A stretch of DNA of 64,000 nt from Bacteroidaceae bacterium (GTDB lineage Bacteria > Bacteroidota > Bacteroidia > Bacteroidales > Bacteroidaceae): the NCBI GenBank assembly GCA_017461345.1, contig JAFTYP010000005.1:1-64000 (forward strand), read 5' to 3'. Below, piece after piece: positions 51,786 to 60,037 of the stretch. The notes under the pieces were generated by a model that was not told where the DNA came from, did not search any database, and worked only from the letters and a program-made list of their open reading frames with translations. Both the position numbers and the translations under genes were made by a program. Position 1 is the first letter of the stretch. Every line of letters begins with the position of its first letter.

Positions 51786-53243
51786 ATGAACGAAATGAAT
51801 TTACAACCCTCCGATGTTTTCAAGTGCTTTGCACAAGTGAACCAGATACCCCGCCCCTCTAAAAAGGAAGAACAGATGATTGACTTTCTGCTCGACTTCG
51901 GCAGGAAACTGAACCTCGAAACCCGACGCGACGAAGCCGGCAACGTCATCATCTGCAAGCCTGCAACGCCCGGCATGGAAGGCCGTCAGACCATTGTTCT
52001 GCAAAGCCATATGGACATGGTGTGCGAGAAGAACAAAGACGTGGACTTCGACTTTACGAAGGATGCAATACAGACTTACGTCGATGGCGAATGGATGAAG
52101 GCAAAAGGAACCACACTCGGTGCCGACGACGGTATAGGCGTTGCCATGGAAATGGCTTTGCTTGAATCGACAGACATCAAGCACGGCCCCCTGGAATGTG
52201 TATTCACTCGCGACGAAGAGACCGGCCTGACCGGAGCAGAAGGCATGCAGTCCGACTTCATGAGCGGCCGTCTGCTCATCAATCTCGACAGCGAAGACGT
52301 CGGAGAGATCTTCGTCTCCTGCGCTGGTGGCTGTCGCACCTTCGCACAATTCGACTACGAAGAAGAGGCAATACCCGAAGGCTTCTTCACCTTCTCGCTT
52401 GCCATTAAAGGCCTCACCGGCGGCCACAGCGGCGACGACATCGATAAGAAACGCGCCAATGCCAACAAACTTCTGGCTCGATTCCTCTACCTCAGTCAGC
52501 AGAAATACGATCTCCGTCTCGTCGACATACAAGCCGGAGGCCTGCACAACGCCATCCCTCGCGAAGCATGGTGCCTTTGTGCCGTACCGGCAAAGTACAA
52601 GGAAAGCATCACCGTCGACTGGAATCTCTTCCAGGCAGACGTAGAAGAAGAATACAGCGTCACCGAGAAAACGATGCGTTTCATCCTCGAAAGCGAAACA
52701 CCAGCCGCCACAGCCATCGGCAAAGACTGCAGCCAGCGACTCATCAAGGCACTGCAAGCCGTAGACAATGGCGTATATGCCGTATGCCAAGACCTCGACC
52801 TTGTTGAAACAAGCAGCAACCTCGCCAGCATACACAAAGTGCCAGAGACAAAGACCATCGACGTCAACAGCAGCCAACGAAGCAGTATCTACAGCGCACG
52901 CATCAACATGGCAAACACCTTTGCAGCAGTCTTCGAACTGGCAGGAGCAAAGGTAGAAATCGGCGAAGGCTATCCCGGATGGAAGATGAACCCCAATAGC
53001 GAAATCCTGCGCATCGCAGTCGAACAGCACAAGAAACTCTTCAAGAAAGAACCCATCGTGCGCGGCATCCACGCAGGACTCGAGTGTGGACTCTTCAGCG
53101 AAAAGTTCCCTGGCATGGATATGATCAGCATGGGCCCCACCCTTCGCGGTGTTCACAGCCCCGACGAAAAACTCCATATCCCCACCGTGCAGATGGTATG
53201 GGACCACTTGCTTGCCATTCTCGAGAATGCTCCAAAGAAATAA
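51786..53243 (+). CDS. pepD: Aminoacyl-histidine dipeptidase (PepD, M20 family)
   Basis: A 485-residue cytoplasmic metallo-dipeptidase of clan MH. Zinc ligand segments: VLQSHMDMVCEKN (His), KGTTLGADDGIGVAMEM (bridging Asp), FTRDEETGLTGAEGM (catalytic Glu and ligand), NLDSEDVGEIF (Asp), and near the end HAGLECGLFSEKFPGMD (His). A dimerisation (lid) domain is inserted at about 180-380. It cleaves Xaa-His and other dipeptides. Length is normal for the family. It stands 33 nt before the beta-helix lipoprotein gene. Confidence 0.94.
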   Translation: MNEMNLQPSDVFKCFAQVNQIPRPSKKEEQMIDFLLDFGRKLNLETRRDEAGNVIICKPATPGMEGRQTIVLQSHMDMVCEKNKDVDFDFTKDAIQTYVDGEWMKAKGTTLGADDGIGVAMEMALLESTDIKHGPLECVFTRDEETGLTGAEGMQSDFMSGRLLINLDSEDVGEIFVSCAGGCRTFAQFDYEEEAIPEGFFTFSLAIKGLTGGHSGDDIDKKRANANKLLARFLYLSQQKYDLRLVDIQAGGLHNAIPREAWCLCAVPAKYKESITVDWNLFQADVEEEYSVTEKTMRFILESETPAATAIGKDCSQRLIKALQAVDNGVYAVCQDLDLVETSSNLASIHKVPETKTIDVNSSQRSSIYSARINMANTFAAVFELAGAKVEIGEGYPGWKMNPNSEILRIAVEQHKKLFKKEPIVRGIHAGLECGLFSEKFPGMDMISMGPTLRGVHSPDEKLHIPTVQMVWDHLLAILENAPKK

Positions 53244-53276
53244 CGACACAACTATCACGTCATAACGACACAACGA

Positions 53277-54767
53277 ATGAGAATAAAGTTTCTCCTGCCC
53301 CTGCTGACGTTGCTGGCAGTTGCTTGTTCCGACTACGAAAGTTTCTCGGACAACCCCAACTATCGTCTTGCCTTCTCGCATGACACCATAGCCTTCGATA
53401 CGCTCGTCAGCACAATTCCCAGTAGTACGAAGACACTATATGCCTTCAACAACAACGGTAACGGCATGCGCATCAACACCATTCAACTCGAGAACGGTGC
53501 AGCCAGCCATTTCCGCGTCAATGTGGACGGACGATTTTTGTCTGGCGGCATATGGCATGATTTCGAGGTGTTGCGCCACGACAGCCTTGTCATTCGTATA
53601 GAAATGACTCCTCCCGAGGCAGGAACAAACGAGCCTCTCTATTTCAAAGACAGGCTTCTCTTTACACTTGAGAATGGCGCACAGCAGTCTGTCGTGCTTT
53701 CCGGTGGAGCCATCGATGCATACATCAAACGAGATGGAATAATCATCGGTTCCGACGAAACACTCCTTACAGACAAGCCCTACGTCATTTACGACTCACT
53801 TGTCGTAAAGCAAGGAGCAACACTAACACTCACCGAAGGCACAACACTCATGTTCCATGACAATGCTGCGCTGCATGTCTATGGCAAATTGCTTGTCAAA
53901 GGAAGTCTGGAAAAACCGGTTGTATTACGAGGAGACCGATTGGACCATATGTTCGATTATCTCCTTTACGACAACACACCCAGTCGCTGGGAAGGCATCA
54001 TCATTCATCGTGGCAGTTATGGCAACGAACTGAATCATTGCGACTTGCACAGTTCTTGTTTCGGCATCATCTGCGAAGATACACAGGAACTCGTGCCTGA
54101 CGAAACAAAACCTTCTGTTACAATCGATTGCTCCGTTCTGCATAACATCGGTGGCGACGGCCTTCAGTTCAACAACTGCGTCAGCAAAGTCACAAACACG
54201 CAGATAAGCAACACGCTCGGACATACAGTTAACTTGAACGGAGGCTCACACACATTCATTTATTGCACCGTAGCACAATTCTATCCTTTTACTGCAAACA
54301 GAGGAAATGCCTTGAATCTTGTCAGTTGTGCAGAAGGCGAACAATACGGACTACTGCGCAAAGCACATTTCATAAACAGTGTCGTCACCGGTTATGGCGA
54401 AGATGTTATCATGGGCGAGAACATTCCGAGTGATGGCTCGTGCAATTATCTTTTCCACCATTGCTTCCTCAATACCCCAGTTGTTGACGATATTGAACAC
54501 TTTGTAGGATGCATCTTCGATCGGGATAAGGAATCGGAAGACGAAGAGAAACTTGTTCGTGATGAGAATTTTGTCCTCTTCGACACTGAAAACTTCATCT
54601 ATGATTTCACACCAAAAGCAGAAAGCAAGATACGTTCTCTTGCAGACAAAACATATCCTGATGTGCCGCTTTCCGATATGAAGGGCGTAAGCCGACAGGA
54701 CGATGAAGGGCCCGATGCCGGTTGTTATGAATTTGTTCCACCCAAAGAAGAGGAGGCAACGCAGTGA
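53277..54767 (+). CDS. Beta-helix lipoprotein of unknown function
   Basis: A 496-residue lipoprotein (signal MRIKFLLPLLTLLAVAC; Cys at 17). Residues 20-150 look like an Ig-like or ASH-like beta-sandwich (NTIQLENGAASHFRVNVDGR, then DFEVLRHDSLVIRIEM). Residues 155-400 have the repeated turn pattern of a right-handed parallel beta-helix (LVVKQGATLTLTEGTTLMFH, then LHVYGKLLVKGSLEKPVVLR and WEGIIIHRGS). The C-terminus ends in DDEGPDAGCYEFVPP. Such lipoproteins are common in Bacteroidales, with unknown targets, possibly glycans. It overlaps rlmH by 4 nt (GTGA). Confidence 0.75.
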   Translation: MRIKFLLPLLTLLAVACSDYESFSDNPNYRLAFSHDTIAFDTLVSTIPSSTKTLYAFNNNGNGMRINTIQLENGAASHFRVNVDGRFLSGGIWHDFEVLRHDSLVIRIEMTPPEAGTNEPLYFKDRLLFTLENGAQQSVVLSGGAIDAYIKRDGIIIGSDETLLTDKPYVIYDSLVVKQGATLTLTEGTTLMFHDNAALHVYGKLLVKGSLEKPVVLRGDRLDHMFDYLLYDNTPSRWEGIIIHRGSYGNELNHCDLHSSCFGIICEDTQELVPDETKPSVTIDCSVLHNIGGDGLQFNNCVSKVTNTQISNTLGHTVNLNGGSHTFIYCTVAQFYPFTANRGNALNLVSCAEGEQYGLLRKAHFINSVVTGYGEDVIMGENIPSDGSCNYLFHHCFLNTPVVDDIEHFVGCIFDRDKESEDEEKLVRDENFVLFDTENFIYDFTPKAESKIRSLADKTYPDVPLSDMKGVSRQDDEGPDAGCYEFVPPKEEEATQ

Positions 54768-55237
54768 AAGGAGTACTGATTGTGGTTGGAAAAACCACCG
54801 ACAAGCGTTTCGAGACCATCATTCAGGAGTACATCGAGCGTATTCGTCACTATATACCTTTTACTATAGAAGTCATTCCAGAACTGAAGAATACGAAAGG
54901 ACTCAGCCAAGACGAACAGAAAAAACGTGAAGGCGAACAGATATTGAAAAGCCTTCAGGCTGGAGATTATATAGTGCTTCTTGATGAACACGGTAGCGAA
55001 CGAAACAGTATGGACTTCGCTTCTTGGATGCAAAAGAAAATGGCTGCAGGTCCGAAACGTCTCGTTTTCATAGTTGGAGGACCTTATGGTTTTTCAGATG
55101 CAATACATCAAAAAGGTAATGAAGAAATCAGTCTCAGCCGCATGACACTCTCCCATCAGATGATTCGTATGTTCTTTGTGGAGCAGATATATCGTGCAAT
55201 GACAATCTTGAACGGTGAACCTTATCATCACGAGTAA
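54764..55237 (+). CDS. rlmH: 23S rRNA (pseudouridine(1915)-N3)-methyltransferase
   Basis: A 157-residue SPOUT methyltransferase. The start is GTG (VKGVLIVVGKTTDKRFETII), overlapping the preceding stop codon by 4 nt. The knotted C-terminal half has LVFIVGGPYGFSDAIHQKGN for SAM binding and ISLSRMTLSHQMIRMFFVEQ, then IYRAMTILNGEPYHHE, the RlmH signature tail. It methylates pseudouridine 1915 in helix 69 of assembled 70S ribosomes. Length is normal. Confidence 0.96.
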   Translation: MKGVLIVVGKTTDKRFETIIQEYIERIRHYIPFTIEVIPELKNTKGLSQDEQKKREGEQILKSLQAGDYIVLLDEHGSERNSMDFASWMQKKMAAGPKRLVFIVGGPYGFSDAIHQKGNEEISLSRMTLSHQMIRMFFVEQIYRAMTILNGEPYHHE

Positions 55238-55282
55238 GTGAAGAAATACAATTTAGAACATAATAATTTCGTTTTACATACT

Positions 55283-56158
55283 ATGCTTACAGTAGAAGAA
55301 CTCAACGACAGACTCATTGATCTGTCATTTGCCGAAGACATCGGCGATGGTGACCACACAACACTCTGTTGCATTCCGGCAACCGAGATGGGCGAAAGCA
55401 AGTTACTCATCAAGGAGGAAGGCATTTTTGCAGGAATAGAGATTGCCAAACAAGTGTTCCATCGTTTTGATCCCGAACTGGAGATCGAAACATATATCGA
55501 AGATGGTGCACACGTTAAGCCAGGCGATATTGTGATGAGTGTTAAGGGCAAGGTACAGAGCCTTTTGCAGACGGAACGTCTCATGCTCAACATTCTTCAG
55601 CGTATGAGTGGCATTGCCACAATGACACATCGTTATCAGCAGGTTCTTATTGATGCCGGAACAAAGACGCGTGTTCTTGATACGCGAAAGACAACTCCCG
55701 GTATGCGTATGCTGGAAAAAGAGGCCGTGAAGATTGGTGGTGGCATGAATCATCGCATAGGACTCTTCGATATGATTCTTCTCAAGGACAATCATATCGA
55801 CTTCTGTGGCGGTGTTCACAATGCTATCTCTCGTGCCAAGCAGTATCTCAAGGAGAAAGGAAAGAATCTGAAGATAGAGTGTGAGGTCAGAAACTGGAAG
55901 GAGTTGGACGAGGCCCTTGCAGAAGGTTGCGACCGCATCATGTTTGACAACTTTACTCCAGAAGATACAAAGAAGGCTGTGGAGATAGTTGCCGGCCGAT
56001 GCGAAACGGAATCAAGTGGTGGCATTACTTTCGATACGATGCTTCCCTATGCCCAAGCCGGTGTCGACTTCATTTCCTTCGGTGCCCTCACCCATAGCGT
56101 AAAGGGACTTGATATGAGTTTCAAGGCTGCAGGCAGCGATAAATTGATAATCAAATAG
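55283..56158 (+). CDS. nadC: Nicotinate-nucleotide pyrophosphorylase (quinolinate phosphoribosyltransferase)
   Basis: A 291-residue enzyme converting quinolinate and PRPP to nicotinate mononucleotide in de novo NAD synthesis. AEDIGDGDHTTLCCIPA is the N-terminal signature; LMLNILQRMSGIATMTHRYQ, then RVLDTRKTTPGMRMLEKEAV, binds quinolinate; GGGMNHRIGLFDMILLKDNH and the glycine-rich ESSGGITFDTMLPYAQAGVD, then FISFGALTH, complete the active site. The ATG at 55283 is preferred; a GTG 15 codons earlier (55238), directly after rlmH, is possible. Other nad genes are not adjacent. Confidence 0.94.
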   Translation: MLTVEELNDRLIDLSFAEDIGDGDHTTLCCIPATEMGESKLLIKEEGIFAGIEIAKQVFHRFDPELEIETYIEDGAHVKPGDIVMSVKGKVQSLLQTERLMLNILQRMSGIATMTHRYQQVLIDAGTKTRVLDTRKTTPGMRMLEKEAVKIGGGMNHRIGLFDMILLKDNHIDFCGGVHNAISRAKQYLKEKGKNLKIECEVRNWKELDEALAEGCDRIMFDNFTPEDTKKAVEIVAGRCETESSGGITFDTMLPYAQAGVDFISFGALTHSVKGLDMSFKAAGSDKLIIK

Positions 56159-56164
56159 CACATC

Positions 56165-57814
56165 ATGAAAAAGACACTTGTATTATTTGTAAGCGTTTTA
56201 CTCGTTGCCTTGGGTGGCAGACAGAATGAGGCATCCGCCTGCACGAATCTGATTGTCGGTAAGAAAGCCTCGAAGGATGGCAGCGTCATTGTCTCTTATA
56301 GTTGCGACGACTATGGGGCTTATGCCTCTTTGCGTGTCATTCCGGCAGCAGACCATCCTGCAGGAGCAATGCATCCTATCTATCATTACGAGAGTAACAA
56401 CTATCTTGGTGAGATACCTGAGGTTGCCCATACATACGGCATTGTAGGTCTGATGAACGAGTTTCAACTGACGATTCACGAAACGACTTGGGGCGGACGA
56501 GAGGAATTGGTTGATACTGTCAGCGGCCTTATCGACTATGGTTCGCTTATGGAACTTACCCTTCAGCGTGCCAAGAATGCCCGTGAGGCTATTAAGGTCA
56601 TGACGGAACTGACCGAAAAGTATGGATACGAGAGCGGAGGCGAAAGTTTTACCATTGCAGATCCTAATGAAGTTTGGATTCTTGATATGATAGGTAAAGG
56701 TCCCGGCCGCAAGGGAACGGTGTGGGTTGCAGTCCGTATCCCCGACGATTGCATCAGTGCTCACGCCAACCAGACACGTATTCATAAGTTCCCATTAAAA
56801 GACAAGAAGAACTGCCTCTACTCGAAAGATGTTATCGACTTTGCACGAGAGAAGGGATACTTCAATGGTAAAGACGAAGACTTCTCGTTTGCAGACGCTT
56901 ATGCTCCTGCCGACTTTGGTGCGCTTCGTTATTGTGAGGCACGTGTTTGGAGTTACTTCAACAAATGGGCAGCAGAGGATATGACTGCATATCTTTCTTA
57001 TGCCATGGGCGACACGAAGGGCAATGTCATACCACTTTACGTAAAACCAAAGTCGCTTCTTTCTGTTCAGGATGTTAAGGACATGATGCGCGACCATTAC
57101 GAAGGTACGCCCTTGTCGTTGACTGATGACATAGGAATGGGTGCTTGGGAAATGCCTTATCGCCCTACTCCATTGAGTTTTGAAGTCGACGGGAAGAAGT
57201 ATTTCAACGAACGTCCCATCAGCACTCAGCAGTCTGCCTGCGTCTATGTGAGCCAGATGCGTTCTTGGTTGCCCAATCATATTGGTGGTGTTACCTGGTT
57301 TGCCAACGATGAGGCCAACATGGTGGCTTTCACTCCAGTCTATTGTTACACACAGCAAGCCCCCGAGTGTTACGACGAGAAGACGGCCGACGCATTCCAT
57401 TTCTCCACTCGTTCTGCTTATTGGGTACAGAACTGGGTAAGCAACATGGTTTATCTGCGCTACAATCTTCTTTTCCCCGAACTGCAAAAGGTTCGCAATC
57501 GTCTGGAGAACGATTATAATTCCTTGCAAAGCGACATTGAGAGCAAGGCTGCAGCCATGAGCGAGAGTGAGGCCGTAAAATATCTTTCGGCCTACAGTCA
57601 TCGCATTGCCGATGCAATGATGGACGAATGGAACCAGTTGGCACAACTTATCATCGTCAAGTACAACGACATGTCTGTCAAGCGTATGGACGAGAACGGA
57701 CAGTACGAGAAGACACCTGGTGGCAATCCTCGTCCTGTACTTCGTCCGGGATATCCCGAACGTTTCAAGCGTGAGATTATCAAGCAGGCAGGCAGCCGTT
57801 ATCAAATACCTTAA
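56165..57814 (+). CDS. Secreted C69-family dipeptidase
   Basis: A 549-residue exported Ntn hydrolase of peptidase family C69 (PepD-type dipeptidase A). The signal peptide ends before ASACTNLIVGKKASKDGSV; the Cys, about residue 26, becomes the N-terminal nucleophile after cleavage. EFQLTIHETTWGGREEL and GGESFTIADPNEVWILDM, then ISAHANQTRIHKFPL, are family segments. The C-terminal 120 residues are helical. It probably degrades peptides in the periplasm or outside the cell. It lies 6 nt after nadC. The spacing suggests a shared transcript with no obvious functional link. Confidence 0.88.
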   Translation: MKKTLVLFVSVLLVALGGRQNEASACTNLIVGKKASKDGSVIVSYSCDDYGAYASLRVIPAADHPAGAMHPIYHYESNNYLGEIPEVAHTYGIVGLMNEFQLTIHETTWGGREELVDTVSGLIDYGSLMELTLQRAKNAREAIKVMTELTEKYGYESGGESFTIADPNEVWILDMIGKGPGRKGTVWVAVRIPDDCISAHANQTRIHKFPLKDKKNCLYSKDVIDFAREKGYFNGKDEDFSFADAYAPADFGALRYCEARVWSYFNKWAAEDMTAYLSYAMGDTKGNVIPLYVKPKSLLSVQDVKDMMRDHYEGTPLSLTDDIGMGAWEMPYRPTPLSFEVDGKKYFNERPISTQQSACVYVSQMRSWLPNHIGGVTWFANDEANMVAFTPVYCYTQQAPECYDEKTADAFHFSTRSAYWVQNWVSNMVYLRYNLLFPELQKVRNRLENDYNSLQSDIESKAAAMSESEAVKYLSAYSHRIADAMMDEWNQLAQLIIVKYNDMSVKRMDENGQYEKTPGGNPRPVLRPGYPERFKREIIKQAGSRYQIP

Positions 57815-57840
57815 TCATAACAGAAATCATAACGTGGAGA

Positions 57841-57894
57841 GTTGTTCAACTTAACGTGCCTAAATAGTAGAGTTAACGTGTTAAGTTGGACAAC
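57841..57894. terminator. Hairpin between the C69 peptidase and amylase genes
   Basis: GTTGTTCAACTTAAC (57841-57855) pairs with GTTAAGTTGGACAAC (57880-57894), 14 of 15 positions exact plus one T/G, around a 24-nt loop. It precedes the amylase ATG at 57929 and makes the longer in-frame start at 57842 unlikely. No T-run, so an mRNA regulatory hairpin is also possible. Confidence 0.55.
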
Positions 57895-57928
57895 TTCCAC
57901 TGCCATGTTTAATAAGACTTTTAGTGCC

Positions 57929-59935
57929 ATGAAAAAAATCAGCCTTTTATTCCTTTCTTTCATACTGCATTTGTCTGTCTATTCGCAAGGATGGCCTTCA
58001 GATTACGGAGGTGTCATGTTGCAGGGATTCTATTGGGATTCATACGGCGAAACATCGTGGTCGAAACTTCAGGCACAGGCAGACGAGATTGCTCCTTACT
58101 TCCAACTGATATGGGTGCCGCAGAGCGGATGGTGCAACAGCGATTACAATCAGATGGGTTATACGCCGGTCTATTATTTCGACCAAAGGAGTTCCTTCGG
58201 TTCAGAATCGCAACTCAGGAGCATGATTGCCGCCTTTAGGGAAAAAGGCACAGGCGTCATTGCCGATGTTGTTATCAACCATCGCAACAATATGGGTGCC
58301 GATGGTTCGTGGGTGGACTATCCTGCCGAGACCTACAAGGGGCAGACCTATCAGATGTTGCCTACCGACATCTGCCGTAACGATGATGGCGGACAGACAT
58401 ATAACTGGGCAAACGGTAAGGGCATTTCACTTTCGCAGAACAACGACACAGGCGAAGACTGGTCCGGTTGTCGCGACATCGACCACCTGAGCCCTAACGT
58501 GCAGAACTGCGTCAAGGCCTATCTTAAATTCCTTCTCGAAGATATTGGCTACACAGGCTTTCGCTACGATATGGTGAAAGGCTTTTATGCCTATTTCATT
58601 GCCGACTATAATTGCTATGCAAAGCCTGCTTTCAGTGTAGGCGAGTATTGGGACAGCAGTGCAAAAATTCGCGAATGGGTAAACAATTCGCGTGGCTATG
58701 TTTCCGACACGCCCACCAGTGCTGCTTTCGACTTCCAGTTCCGTTATCGAGTTCGCGATGCCATCAACAATGCCGACTGGCGTTGGCTTGGTTACGACGA
58801 AAAGCCACTCTCTGCCGATAACTATTACAAGCAGTATGCCGTCACCTTCGTGGAGAATCACGACACCGAACATCGCATAAATGGTGCGGAGCAGGACCCC
58901 ATCCGTTCGGACACACTTGCAGCCAATGCCTATCTGCTTGCCATGCCCGGAACGCCTTGCGTGTTCTACACTCATTGGCGCGATTGGAAATACAATCTCA
59001 AGCAAATGATTCTTGCAAGACGCCTGGCAGGCATCTGCAACACTTCGTCGAGAGAAGAGAAGTATAGTGCCAGAGACTACTATGCAGCAACCGTTACGGG
59101 CAAGAACAGCACGCTGCTTTGTGTCGTAGGCAACAAACCGCAGAACTATAGTGTCAGCCGAACACAATACACCGAAATCCTTTCCGGAAAGGGGTTTCGT
59201 TACCTCTTGAGCAGAAGTGCCAATACAGTTTGGATGGATGTTCCTGATGGCACATACGAAGCCCCGCTCAAAGTCACCTTATTGGCTGTCAGCACACTCT
59301 CCGGAGCAAAGATTGTTTACACCACAGACGGCAGCGAGCCTACTGCCGAGAGCGCACAGATTGCTACGGGAGGCATCTTGAGCATCCAGTCGTCTTGCAC
59401 GTTGAAAGCCGGCCTTTTGGTCGATGGCAAGGTTCAGAATGTTCAAACCCGTGTATATCATATCTTCGAGCCTCACGACATCACCATCCATGTCAGTTCC
59501 GATGTGTCGTGGTCTCCCATGACATTCTATATTTGGGATAATAACAACAACCAACTGAACGGCAATTGGCCCGGCAAACGTATTCTCACAGCAAAAAACA
59601 TCGACGGCAAGAGGTGGTACTACCAGACCATACGCCTCACTTCGCCCGAGCAGTATTTCAATCTTGTTGTGAGCATCACGTCGGGCAGCAAGCAGACGGT
59701 TGATGTAACTGGCATTGCTTCCGATTGCTATCTCTGCATCGACGGCACGAAGGAGGGCACCAAATATGTTGTCAAAGACAAGACAGCCGACATCACGACA
59801 GACCTGCACCTTCCTGCCGGTAGCGCAGTAGGAGGCGTATCGAGGAAGGCCTTCAATCTGCAGGGGCTTCCTGTTTCCCGTGTCAACAGGAAAGGTATTG
59901 TCATCGAAGAAGGCAGAAAGACTTTATATAAATAA
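57929..59935 (+). CDS. Secreted GH13 alpha-amylase with starch-binding module
   Basis: A 668-residue exported amylase (signal peptide 1-19, MKKISLLFLSFILHLSVYSQ). The GH13 barrel spans about 22-400: VIADVVINHRNN (region I), GYTGFRYDMVKGFYAYF with the nucleophile Asp (region II), FSVGEYWDSS with the acid/base Glu (region III), and VTFVENHDTEHR with the third Asp (region IV). After it comes a chitobiase-C-like strand set (KIVYTTDGSEPTAESAQI) and a CBM26-like module (ITIHVSSDVSWSPMTFYIWD). The tail FNLQGLPVSRVNRKGIVIEE is of the exported-protein class. It hydrolyses internal alpha-1,4 bonds in starch. A hairpin at 57841-57894 precedes it. Confidence 0.93.
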   Translation: MKKISLLFLSFILHLSVYSQGWPSDYGGVMLQGFYWDSYGETSWSKLQAQADEIAPYFQLIWVPQSGWCNSDYNQMGYTPVYYFDQRSSFGSESQLRSMIAAFREKGTGVIADVVINHRNNMGADGSWVDYPAETYKGQTYQMLPTDICRNDDGGQTYNWANGKGISLSQNNDTGEDWSGCRDIDHLSPNVQNCVKAYLKFLLEDIGYTGFRYDMVKGFYAYFIADYNCYAKPAFSVGEYWDSSAKIREWVNNSRGYVSDTPTSAAFDFQFRYRVRDAINNADWRWLGYDEKPLSADNYYKQYAVTFVENHDTEHRINGAEQDPIRSDTLAANAYLLAMPGTPCVFYTHWRDWKYNLKQMILARRLAGICNTSSREEKYSARDYYAATVTGKNSTLLCVVGNKPQNYSVSRTQYTEILSGKGFRYLLSRSANTVWMDVPDGTYEAPLKVTLLAVSTLSGAKIVYTTDGSEPTAESAQIATGGILSIQSSCTLKAGLLVDGKVQNVQTRVYHIFEPHDITIHVSSDVSWSPMTFYIWDNNNNQLNGNWPGKRILTAKNIDGKRWYYQTIRLTSPEQYFNLVVSITSGSKQTVDVTGIASDCYLCIDGTKEGTKYVVKDKTADITTDLHLPAGSAVGGVSRKAFNLQGLPVSRVNRKGIVIEEGRKTLYK

Positions 59936-59983
59936 TGTATTACTGCTGCGCTTCGGAGCGTAAAACCCGGGTCGGGATACAAT

Positions 59984-60024
59984 TTGCCCCACCAATGTAC
60001 CACGAAGGTATGTTGGTGGGGCAA
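59984..60024. terminator. Bidirectional terminator between amylase and clpB
   Basis: TTGCCCCACCAA (59984-59995) pairs exactly with TTGGTGGGGCAA (60013-60024). It lies between convergent genes; a short T-run (TCTTT) follows on the plus strand. Confidence 0.8.
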
Positions 60025-60037
60025 GTCTTTAGTGATG

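Noticed and set aside
51801..53381. Long minus-strand frame opposite pepD
   Set aside because: Antisense to a well-supported pepD; the frame is Cys/Phe-rich, as expected of the mirrored codons.
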